From assembly GCF_036323735.1 (NCBI RefSeq), contig NC_086034.1, forward strand, positions 41,167,439 through 41,231,438: a DNA stretch of 64,000 bases, given 5' to 3'. Origin of the DNA: Rattus norvegicus. Its lineage: Eukaryota > Chordata > Mammalia > Rodentia > Muridae. Position 1 is the stretch's first letter, and each line of letters starts with the position of its first letter. Below the pieces are notes generated by a model. The model made no database searches. It was not told where the DNA came from and worked only from the letters and a program-made list of their open reading frames with translations. Positions 32,541 to 43,158 of the stretch are shown one piece after another. A program made the position numbers and the translations under genes.

Positions 32541-35500
32541 TTTTCTTTTTTTTTTTTATTAACTTGAGTATTTCTTATTTACATTTCGAGTGTTATTCCC
32601 TTTCCCGGTTTCCGGGCAAACATCCCCCTAATCCCTTCCCGTCCCCTTCTTTATGGGTGTTCCCCTCCTGATCCTCCCCCCATTGCCGCCCTCCCCCCAA
32701 CAATCACGTTCACTGGGGGTTCAGTCTTAGTAGGACCAAGGGCTTCCCCTTCGACTGGTGATTTTACTAGAATATTCATTGCTACCTATGAGGTCAGAGT
32801 CCAGGGTCAGTCCATGTATAGTCTTTAGGTAGTGGCTTAGTCCCTGGAAGCTCTGGTTGCTTGGCATTGTTGTTCATAAGGGGTCTCGAGCTCCTTCAAG
32901 GTCTTCCAGTTCTTTCTCTGATTCCTTCAACGGCGGTCCCGTTCTCATTTCAGTGATTTGCTGCTCGCATTCGCCTCTATATTTGCTGTATTCTGGCTGT
33001 GTCTCTCAGGAGCGTTCTACATCCGGCTCCTGTCAGCCTGCACTTCTTTGCTTCATCCATCTTGTCTAATTGGATGGCTGTATATGCATGGGCCACATGT
33101 GGGGCAGGCTCTGAATGGGTGTTCCTTCTGTCTCTGTTTTAATCTTTGCCTCTCTATTCCCTGCCAAGGGTATCCTTGTTCCCCTTTTAAAGAAGGAGTG
33201 AAGCATTCACATTTTGACCATCCATCTTAAGTTTGCATTTGTTCTAGGCATCTAGGGTAATTCAAGCATTTGGGCTAATAGCCAGTTATCAATGAGGGCA
33301 TACCATGTGTGTTTTTCTGTGATTGGGTTACTCACTCAGGATGATGTTTTCCAGTTCCAACCATTTGCCTATGAATTTCATAAAGCCGTTGTTTTTGATA
33401 GCTGAGTAATATTCCATTGTGTAGATGTACCACATTTTCTGTATCCATTCCTCTGTTGAAGGGCATCTGGGTTCTTTCCAGCTTCTGGCTATTATAAATA
33501 AGGCTGCTATGAACATAGTGGAGCATGTGTCTTTTTTATATGTTGGGGCATCTTTTCGGTATATGCCTAAGAGAGGTATAGCTGGGTCCTCAGGTAGTTC
33601 AATGTCCAATTTTCTGAGGAACCTCCAGACTGATTTCCAGAATGGTTGTACCAGTCTGCAATCCCACCAACAATGGTGAAGTGTTCCACTTTCTCAACAT
33701 CCTCGCCAGCATTTGCTGTCACTGGAGGTTTTGATCTTAGCCATTCTCACTGCTGTGAGGTGAAATCTCGGGGTTGTTTTGATTTGCATTTCCCTTATGA
33801 CTAAAGATGTTGACCATTTCTTTATGTGCTTCTCAACCATTCAGCATTCCTCAGCTGTGAATTCTTTGTTTAGCTCTGAACCCCACTTTTTAATAGGGTT
33901 ATTTGTCTCCCTGCTGTCTAACTTCTTGAGTTCTTTGTATATTTTGGATATAAGCTCTCTATCTGTTGTAGGATTGGTAAAGATCTTTTCCCAACCTGTT
34001 GGTTGCCGTTTTGTCCGAACGACAGTGTCCTTTGCCTTATAGAAGCTTTGCAGTTTTATTTGTCGATTCTTGATCTTACAGCATAAGCCATTGGTATTTT
34101 GTTCAGGAAATTTTTTCCAGTGCCCATGTGTTCCAGATGCTTCCCTAGTTTTTCATCTATTAGTTTGGGTGTATCTGGTTTGATGTGGAGGTCCTTGATC
34201 CACTTGGACTTAAGCTTTGTACAGGGTGATAGGCATGGATCGATCTGCATTCTTCTACATGTTGACCTCCAGTTGAACCAGCACCATTTGTTGAAAATGC
34301 TATCTTTTTTCCATTGGATGGTTTTGGCTCCTTTGTCAAAAATCAAGTGCCCATAGGTGTGTGGGTTCATTTCTGGGTCTTCAATTCGGTCCCATTGGTC
34401 TATCTGTCTGTCTCTGTACCAATACCATGCAGTTTTTATCACTATTGCTCTGTAATAATGCTTGAGTTCAGGGATAGTGATTCCCCCTGAAGTCCTTTTG
34501 TTGTTGAGGATAGTTTTAGCTATCCTGGGTTTTTTGTTATTCCAGATGAATTTGCAAATTGTTCTGTCTAACTCTTTGAAGAATTGGATTGGTATTTTGA
34601 TGGGGATTGCATTGAATCTGTAGATCGCTTTTGGTAGAATGGCCATTTTCACTATATTAATCCTGCCAATCCATGAGCATGGGAGATCTTTCCATCTTCT
34701 GAGGTCTTCTTCAATTTCTTCAGAGTCTTGAAGTTCTTATTGTACAGATTTTTTACTTGCTTGGTTAAAGTCACACCGAGGTACTTTATATTATTTAGGT
34801 CTATTATGAAGGGTGTCATTTCCCTAATTTCTTTCTCGGCTTGATTCTCTTTTGTGTAGAGGAAGGCTACTGATTTATTTGAGTTAATTTTATACCCAGC
34901 CACTTTGCTGAAGTTGTCTATCAACTTTAGCAGTTCTCTGGTGGAACTTTTGGGATCACTTAAATATACTATCATATCATCTGCTAATAGTGATATTTTG
35001 ACTTCCTCTTTTCCGATCTGTATCCCCTTGACCTCCTTTTGTTGTCTGATTACTCTGGCTAGAACTTCAAGAACTATATTGAATAAGTAGGGAGAGAGTG
35101 GGCACCCTTGTCTAGTCCCTGATTTTAGTGGGATTGCTTCAAGTTTCTCTCCATTTAGTTTAATGTTAGCAACTGGTTTGCTGTATTGGCTTTTACTATG
35201 TTTATGTATGGGCCCTGAATTCCTATTCTTTCCAGGACTTTTATCATGAAGGGGTGTTGAATTTTGTCAAATGCTTTCTCAGCATCTAATGAAATGATCA
35301 TGTGGTTTTGTTCTTTCAGTTTGTTTATATAATGGATCACGTTGATGGTTTTCCATATATTAAGCCATCCCTGCATGCCTGGGATGAAGCCTACTTGATC
35401 ATGGTGGATGATTGTTTTGATGTGCTCTTGGATTCGGTTTGCCAGAATTTTATTGAGTATTTTTGCGTTGATATTCATAAGGGAAATTGGTCTGAAGTTC

Positions 35501-36331
35501 TCTTTTTTTGTTGGGTCTTTGTGTGGTTTAGGTGTAAGAGTAATTGTGGCTTCATAGAAGAAATTCAGTAGTGCTCCATCTGTTTCAATTTTGTGGAATA
35601 GTTTGGATAATATTGGTATGAGGTCTTCTATGAAGGTCTGATAGAATTCTGCACTAAACCCGTCTGGACCTGGGCTCTTTTTGGTTGGGAGACCTTTAAT
35701 GACTGCTTCTATTTCCTTAGGAGTTATGGGGTTGTTTAACTGGTTTATCTGTTCCTGATTTAACTTCGGTAAATTCTTCCCTTATTGTTATTGAAGACCA
35801 GCTTTAGGCTGTGGTGGTCTGATAGCACGCATGGGATTATTTCTATCTTTCTGTACCTGTTGAGTCCCGTTTTTTGACCAATTATATGGTTAATTTTGGA
35901 GAAAGTACCATGAGGAGCTGAGAAGAAGGTATATTCTTTTGCTTTAGGATAGAATGTTCTATAAATATCTGTTAAGTCCATTTGGCTCATGACTTCTCTT
36001 AGTCGGTCTACGTCTCTGTTTAATTTCTGTTTCCATGATCTGTCCATTGATGAGAGTGGGGTGTTGAAATCTCCTACTATTATTGTGTGAGGTGCAATGT
36101 GTGTTTTGAGCTTTAGTAAGGTTTCTTTTACGTATGTAGGTGCCCTTGTATTTGGGGCATAGATATTTAGGATTGAGAGTTCATCTTGGTGGATTTTTCC
36201 TTTGATGAATATGAAGTGTCCTTCCTTATCTTTTTTGATGACTTTTAGTTGCAAATTGATTTTATTTGATATTAGAATGGCTACTCCAGCTTGCTTCTTC
36301 TGACCATTTGCTTGGAAAGTTGTTTTCCAGC
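32541..36331 (-). mobile_element. L1-A: 5'-truncated L1, first of the tandem trio
   Basis: The minus-strand element begins with an A-tail (plus-strand poly-T), the 3' UTR with C-rich antisense polypurine tract, then ORF2. It ends at 36,331 inside the endonuclease domain (GWKTTFQANGQK), where sequence switches to non-L1. It carries private changes that recur in the next two L1s. One is a 1-bp deletion near 35,183 (the others read ATATACAG at this place). The other is a deletion of about 600 bp at about 35,775 joining FNNNKGR to KLNQEQ. No TSD can be found: 36,332 onward does not match the sequence before the poly-T. It therefore either inserted by an unusual route or lost its original boundary. 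Confidence 0.93.
33280..36331 (-). pseudogene. L1-A ORF2 remnant
   Basis: Open pieces at 35,760-36,368 (endonuclease; GDFNTPLSSMDRS, SDHHSL), 35,155-35,478 (RT fingers/palm; AEKAFDKIQHP), 34,652-34,975 (starts at MIVYL just after FADD), 34,056-34,652 and 33,328-33,609 (C-terminal, PEDPAIPLLG). The pieces are in different frames because of the 1-bp deletion near 35,183, the ~0.6-kb deletion, and further indels in the 3' half that are absent from the two later L1s. It is not functional. Plus-strand frames in this region are antisense shadows. Confidence 0.9.
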
Positions 36332-36757
36332 TGAAATTTGTTTTGCACCTGAAAGTAATAGAAACCATATTTCCTTAATAAAATTTAAGGAAAACATTTT
36401 AACATAATGATTAAATATTATTTTAATGCAGACCTAATATCAGATTCGTCAGTGAGTAAGAATCCCGATTCTATGCAAAGAAATTGACTTGGTTCTGTTT
36501 TTTTCAAGAGATGAAATGGCTTCTTGTGGTTATGAAGGGAGGTATGGAGAAGCTAAGTGAGTTCTATTTCTTAATGGAGAGTTGATTTTTTTTTACATTT
36601 TTAGAAAGATTAATCCTCGCAAGTCAGTTCTACAATTTCCACATATGAAATACATATTACAAATGGAAATATTTTAGTCTGAGTCTTTCATCTATACTAC
36701 CATGTAAAGAATTTTAAATAACATAATAGTCCCTAGTGATCCTCCAGTGAAAACCAA

Positions 36758-36803
<46 letters not shown>
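36758..36803 (+). repeat. (AAT)n microsatellite in unit X copy 1
   Basis: About 15 AAT repeats. Copy 2 is one unit longer and copy 3 is shorter by one unit relative to copy 2. This accounts for the 3-bp shifts in spacing (5,317 vs 5,320) among the units. Confidence 0.9.
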
Positions 36804-37355
36804 GGCATTGTCACTTTTATCTTCCTTCAGGTATAAAATGGTAAGAAATTGAAAGCTACATTTTTCTTTTTCTTTTTCTTTTTTTATTTGAATGGCATTT
36901 GCGGGGCATTATTTGTCAGTCTTTACAAATAAGAAAAACTCACCTCACAACTGTTCATAACTACAGTTCTGGGCAGTCCATCTCTTTACGGACACAGTCA
37001 CATACATTCAAGAAAACACACAGAAAATTAACCTGAAACTCGATTTCCTTCTAAATTAAAAGTAAACGATTTTCTACCATTGCTGATGACCAATGTTGGC
37101 ATCTGTGTGGTGGGTAAAATGAGTCAGGGAGCCAGCAGATGGGGGTTAGTGCTTAAAGCTATTGATAGGGGTGGATCCAGACACCTATGGGGATGCTGCC
37201 ACAGGCAGCCAGCGACTAGAGATGTTACTCAACAGACAGTTTTCTGAGGGAGCAAAGCTTAAGTTACTGGGGGGTTGGCACTCTCTATGATCAGCGAAAA
37301 ACCTATGAACTCTTAACTCCTTGGGGTCAGTGAGAAAGACCAGGGAAGAGAGAAA

Positions 37356-37357
<2 letters not shown>

Positions 37358-37408
<51 letters not shown>
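37358..37408 (+). repeat. (CA)n microsatellite in unit X copy 1
   Basis: A pure (CA)n run. The equivalent in copy 3 (about 47,996-48,042) is 2 bp shorter and has a CG interruption; copies 1 and 2 agree in length. Confidence 0.93.
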
Positions 37409-37412
<4 letters not shown>

Positions 37413-37838
37413 TGATGGTAGAAGGAACAGTGTTCCAGCCCATCATACACAAGCCTTAACAGATACACATAGTTGATGGATGCCCTAATCCTTGTGCTTT
37501 ATTCTTTGTTCCATCACTTATATGTCCCAGCCAAATCTTTCAAGCAGCATTAAATTGCAATGTAATTGTTTTAGTTTTCTTCTAGACAAAGACAGGAGTA
37601 ATTATTTCATTATTTATCCTTAAAAAGTATTCTTAAAAGACTCACAGATCTAACCACTTATATAAAAATCAGCCATATCTACTTTAAATCCTCAGAATGA
37701 GTATCTACTCAAGAGCAATTCTTAATAAATCTCATGAGGAAGCTGAGGGCAAAAATGTGTATAAGAAATCAATTGTTAGTGCCAGAGATGTTGGCCAGTG
37801 AGTGATTTGAGGCCCCTTAGAGTTTTCCCATAATTCTT

Positions 37839-40800
37839 TTTTTTTATTTTTTTTTTTATTTTTTTTTATTAACTTGAGTATTTCTTATATACATTTCAAG
37901 TGTTATTCCCTTTCCCGGTTTCCGGGCAAACATCCCCCTCCCCCCTCCCCTTCCTTATGGGTGTTCCCCTCCCAACCCTCCCACCATTGCCGCCCTCCCC
38001 CCATAGACTAGTTCACTGGGGGTTCAGTCTTAGCAGGACCCAGGGCTTCCCCTTCCATTGGTGCTCTTACTAGGATATTCATTGCTACCTATGGGGTCAG
38101 AGTCCAGGGTCAGTCCATGTATAGTCTTTAGGTAGTGGCTTAGTCCCTGGAAGCTCTGGTTGCTTGGCATTGTTGTACTTTTGGGGTCTCGAGCCCCTTC
38201 AAGCTCTTCCAGTTCTTTCTCTGATTCCTTCAATAGGGGACCTATTCTCAGTTCAGTGGTTTGCTGCTGGCATTCGCCTCTGTATTTGCTGTATTCTGGC
38301 TGTGTCTCTCAGGAGCGATCTACATCCGGCTCCTGTCGGTCTGCACTTCTTTGCTTCATCCATCTAGTCCAATTGGGTGGCTGTATATGTATGGGCCAAA
38401 TGTGGGACAGGCTCTGAATGGGTGTTCCTTCAGTCTCTGTTTTAATCTTTGCCTCTCCCTTCCCTGCCAAGGGTATTCTTTTTCCTCATTTAAAGAAGGA
38501 GTGAAGCATTCACATTTTGATCATCCGTCTTGAGTTTCGTTTGTTCTAGGGATCTAGGGTAATTCAAGCATTTGGGCTAATAGCCACTTATCAATGAGTG
38601 CATACCATGTATGTCTTTCTGTGATTGGGTTAGTTCACTCAGGATGATATTTTCCAGTTCCAACCATTTGCCTACGAATTTCATAAACTCGTTGTTTTTG
38701 ATAGCTGAGTAGTATTCCATTGTGTAGATGTACCACATTTTCTGTATCCATTCCTCTGTTGAAGGGCATCTGGGTTCTTTCCATTTTCTGGCTATTATAA
38801 ATAAGGCTGCGATGAACATAGTGGAGCACGTGTCTCTTTTATATGTTGAGGCATCTTTTGGGTATATGCCCAAGAGAGGTATAGCTGGATCCTCAGGCAG
38901 TTCAATGTCCAATTTTCTGAGGAACCTCCAGACTGATTTCCAGAATGGTTTTACCAGTCTGCAATCCCACCAACAATGGAGGAGTGTTCCTCTTTCTCCA
39001 CAACCTCGCCAGCATCTGCTGTCACCTGAGTTTTTGATCTTAGCCATTCTCACTGGTGTGAGGTGAAATCTCAGGGTTGTTTTGATTTGCATTTCCCTTA
39101 TGACTAAAGATGTTGAACATTTCTTTAGGTGTTTCTCAGCCATTCGGCATTCCTCAGCTGTGAATTCTTTGTTTAGCTCTGAACCCCATTTTTTAATAGG
39201 GTTATTTGTTTCCCTGCGGTCTAACTTCTTGAGTTCTTTGTATATTTTGGATATAAGGCCTCTATCTGTTGTAGGGTTGGTAAAGATCTTTTCCCAATCT
39301 GTTGGTTGCCGTTTTGTCCTAACCACAGTGTCCTTTGCCTTACAGAAGCTTTGCAGTTTTATGAGATCCCATTTGTCAATTCTTGATCTTAGAGCATAAG
39401 CCATTGGTGTTTTGTTCAGGAAATTTTTTCCAGTGCCCATGTGTTCCAGATGCTTCCCTAGTTTTTCTTCTATTAGTTTGAGTGTGTCTGGTTTGATGTG
39501 GAGGTCCTTGATCCACTTGGACTTAAGCTTTGTACAGGGTGATAAGCATGGATCGATCTGCATTCTTCTACATGTTGCCCTCCAGTTGAACCAGCACCAT
39601 TTGCTGAAAATGCTATCTTTTTTCCATTGGATGGTTTTGGCTCCTTTGTCAAAAATCAAGTGACCATAGGTGTGTGGGTTCATTTCTGGGTCTTCAATTC
39701 TATTCCATTGGTCTATCTGTCTGTCTCTGTACCAATACCATGCAGTTTTTATCACTATTGCTCTGTAATACTGCTTGAGTTCAGGGATAGTGATTCCCCC
39801 TGAAGTCCTTTTATTGTTGAGGATAGCTTTAGCTATCCTGGGTTTTTTGTTATTCCAGATGAATTTGCAAATTGTTCTGTCTAACTCTTTGAAGAATTGG
39901 ATTGGTATTTTGATGGGGATTGCATTGAATCTGTAGATTGCTTTTGGTAAAATGGCCATTTTTACTATATTAATCCTGCCAATCCATGAGCATGGGAGAT
40001 CTTTCCATCTTCTGAGGTCTTCTTCAATTTCTTTCTTCAGTGTCTTGAAGTTCTTATTGTACAGATCTTTTACTTGCTTGGTTAAAGTCACACCGAGGTA
40101 CTTTATATTATTTGGGTCTATTATGAAGGGTGTCGTTTCCCTAATTTCTTTCTCGGCTTGTTTCTCTTTTGTATAGAGGAAGGCAACTGATTTATTTGAG
40201 TTAATTTTATACCCAGCCACTTTGCTGAAGTTGTTTATCAGCTTTAGTAGTTCTCTGGTGGAACTTTTGGGATCACTTAAATATACTATCATATCATCTG
40301 CAAATAGTGATATTTTGACCTCTTCTTTTCCGATCTGTATCCCTTTGATCTCCTTTTGTTGTCTGATTACTCTGGCTAGAACTTCAAGAACTATATTGAA
40401 TAAGTAGGGAGAGAGTGGGCACCCTTGTCTAGTCCCTGATTTTAGTGGGATTGCTTCAAGTTTCTCTCCATTTAGTTTAATGTTAGCAACTGGTTTGCTG
40501 TATTGGCTTTTACTATGTTTATGTATGGGCCCTGAATTCCTATTCTTTCCAGGACTTTTATCATGAAGGGGTGTTGAATTTTGTCAAATGCTTTCTCAGC
40601 ATCTAATGAAATGATCATGTGGTTTTGTTCTTTCAGTTTGTTTATATAATGGATCACGTTGATGGTTTTCCATATATTAAGCCATCCCTGCATGCCTGGG
40701 ATGAAGCCTACTTGATCATGGTGGATGATTGTTTTGATGTGCTCTTGGATTCGGTTTGCCAGAATTTTATTGAGTATTTTTGCGTTGATATTCATAAGGG

Positions 40801-41648
40801 AAATTGGTCTGAAGTTCTCTTTTTTTGTTGGGTCTTTGTGTGGTTTAGGTGTAAGAGTAATTGTGGCTTCATAGAAGAAATTCAGTAGTGCTCCATCTGT
40901 TTCAATTTTGTGGAATAGTTTGGATAATATTGGTATGAGGTCTTCTATGAAGGTCTGATAGAATTCTGCACTAAACCCGTCTGGACCTGGGCTCTTTTTG
41001 GTTGGGAGACCTTTAATGACTGCTTCTATTTCCTTAGGAGTTATGGGGTTGTTTAACTGGTTTATCTGTTCCTGATTTAACTTCGGTAAATTCTTCCCTT
41101 ATTGTTATTGAAGACCAGCTTTAGGCTGTGGTGGTCTGATAGCACGCATGGGATTATTTCTATCTTTCTGTACCTGTTGAGTCCCGTTTTTTGACCAATT
41201 ATATGGTTAATTTTGGAGAAAGTACCATGAGGAGCTGAGAAGAAGGTATATTCTTTTGCTTTAGGATAGAATGTTCTATAAATATCTGTTAAGTCCATTT
41301 GGCTCATGACTTCTCTTAGTCGGTCTACGTCTCTGTTTAATTTCTGTTTCCATGATCTGTCCATTGATGAGAGTGGGGTGTTGAAATCTCCTACTATTAT
41401 TGTGTGAGGTGCAATGTGTGTTTTGAGCTTTAGTAAGGTTTCTTTTACGTATGTAGGTGCCCTTGTATTTGGGGCATAGATATTTAGGATTGAGAGTTCA
41501 TCTTGGTGGATTTTTCCTTTGATGAATATGAAGTGTCCTTCCTTATCTTTTTTGATGACTTTTAGTTGCAAATTGATTTTATTTGATATTAGAATGGCTA
41601 CTCCAGCTTGCTTCTTCTGACCATTTGCTTGGAAAGTTGTTTTCCAGC
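37839..41648 (-). mobile_element. Chimeric L1-h1: young L1-B 3' part joined to L1-A 5' part
   Basis: From its A-tail (plus-strand poly-T at 37,839) to about 40,349 it differs from L1-A at many sites and closely matches the young L1 at 0.7-7.3 kb. From 40,350 to its 5' end at 41,648 it is identical to L1-A (35,033-36,331), including the 1-bp deletion, the 0.6-kb deletion and the truncation point. The last two differences lie at 40,343/40,349 (T,T) versus 35,026/35,032 (C,C). It is therefore a recombinant, not an independent insertion. Beyond its 5' end lies X copy 2, as X copy 1 lies beyond L1-A. Confidence 0.93.
38577..41648 (-). pseudogene. ORF2 of chimeric L1-h1, C-terminal 571 aa open
   Basis: The minus strand is open from MIVYLSDPKSS (40,292) to IHGMHSLISGY-like end and stop (38,577), giving 571 residues. 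This covers the end of RT, thumb, and the Cys-rich domain with HCWWDC. The FADD catalytic residues sit just upstream, still in phase. Past that, the L1-A-derived part carries the 1-bp deletion (the 107-aa frame at 40,472-40,795 ends early) and the ~0.6-kb deletion. The endonuclease half is a separate 202-aa frame (41,077-41,685). The full ORF2 is not functional. Confidence 0.92.
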
Positions 41649-42074
41649 TGAAATTTGTTTTGCACCTGAAAGTAATAGAAACCATATTTCCTTAATAAAA
41701 TTTAAGGAAAACATTTTAACATAATGATTAAATATTATTTTAATGCAGACCTAATATCAGATTCGTCAGTGAGTAAGAATCCCGATTCTATGCAAAGAAA
41801 TTGACTTGGTTCTGTTTTTTTCAAGAGATGAAATGGCTTCTTGTGGTTATGAAGGGAGGTATGGAGAAGCTAAGTGAGTTCTATTTCTTAATGGAGAGTT
41901 GATTTTTTTTTACATTTTTAGAAAGATTAATCCTCGCAAGTCAGTTCTACAATTTCCACATATGAAATACATATTACAAATGGAAATATTTTAGTCTGAG
42001 TCTTTCATCTATACTACCATGTAAAGAATTTTAAATAACATAATAGTCCCTAGTGATCCTCCAGTGAAAACCAA

Positions 42075-42123
<49 letters not shown>

Positions 42124-42675
42124 GGCATTGTCACTTTTATCTTCCTTCAGGTATAAAATGGTAAGAAATTGAAAGCTACATTTTTCTTTTTCTTTTTCTT
42201 TTTTTATTTGAATGGCATTTGCGGGGCATTATTTGTCAGTCTTTACAAATAAGAAAAACTCACCTCACAACTGTTCATAACTACAGTTCTGGGCAGTCCA
42301 TCTCTTTACGGACACAGTCACATACATTCAAGAAAACACACAGAAAATTAACCTGAAACTCGATTTCCTTCTAAATTAAAAGTAAACGATTTTCTACCAT
42401 TGCTGATGACCAATGTTGGCATCTGTGTGGTGGGTAAAATGAGTCAGGGAGCCAGCAGATGGGGGTTAGTGCTTAAAGCTATTGATAGGGGTGGATCCAG
42501 ACACCTATGGGGATGCTGCCACAGGCAGCCAGCGACTAGAGATGTTACTCAACAGACAGTTTTCTGAGGGAGCAAAGCTTAAGTTACTGGGGGGTTGGCA
42601 CTCTCTATGATCAGCGAAAAACCTATGAACTCTTAACTCCTTGGGGTCAGTGAGAAAGACCAGGGAAGAGAGAAA

Positions 42676-42732
<57 letters not shown>

Positions 42733-43158
42733 TGATGGTAGAAGGAACAGTGTTCCAGCCCATCATACACAAGCCTTAACAGATACACATAGTTGATGGA
42801 TGCCCTAATCCTTGTGCTTTATTCTTTGTTCCATCACTTATATGTCCCAGCCAAATCTTTCAAGCAGCATTAAATTGCAATGTAATTGTTTTAGTTTTCT
42901 TCTAGACAAAGACAGGAGTAATTATTTCATTATTTATCCTTAAAAAGTATTCTTAAAAGACTCACAGATCTAACCACTTATATAAAAATCAGCCATATCT
43001 ACTTTAAATCCTCAGAATGAGTATCTACTCAAGAGCAATTCTTAATAAATCTCATGAGGAAGCTGAGGGCAAAAATGTGTATAAGAAATCAATTGTTAGT
43101 GCCAGAGATGTTGGCCAGTGAGTGATTTGAGGCCCCTTAGAGTTTTCCCATAATTCTT
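41649..43158 (+). repeat. Unit X, copy 2
   Basis: The second copy of the 1.5-kb unique segment, identical to copy 1 on reading except the (AAT)n run (about 42,074-42,122). It is followed by a second chimeric L1 tail at exactly the same base. Confidence 0.95.

Larger units (their letters stand above)
36332..37838 (+). repeat. Unit X, copy 1 of a triplicated unique segment
   Basis: The 1.5-kb non-L1 segment, beginning TGAAATTTGTTTTGCACC and ending CCATAATTCTT, recurs at 41,649-43,158 and 46,969-48,473. Apart from microsatellite lengths I see no differences on reading. It contains (AAT)n at about 36,758-36,803, a (CTTTTT)-rich run near 36,862 and (CA)n at about 37,358-37,408. No gene is recognised in it. 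Confidence 0.95.

Noticed and set aside
37185..37403. Cys-Val repeat frame repeated in each X unit
   Set aside because: It reads through the (CA)n microsatellite on the minus strand.
38728..39663. Several plus-strand frames of 83-112 aa repeated at 33.4, 38.7 and 44.0 kb
   Set aside because: They are antisense to L1 ORF2 and recur wherever an L1 lies on the minus strand; no independent gene is supported.
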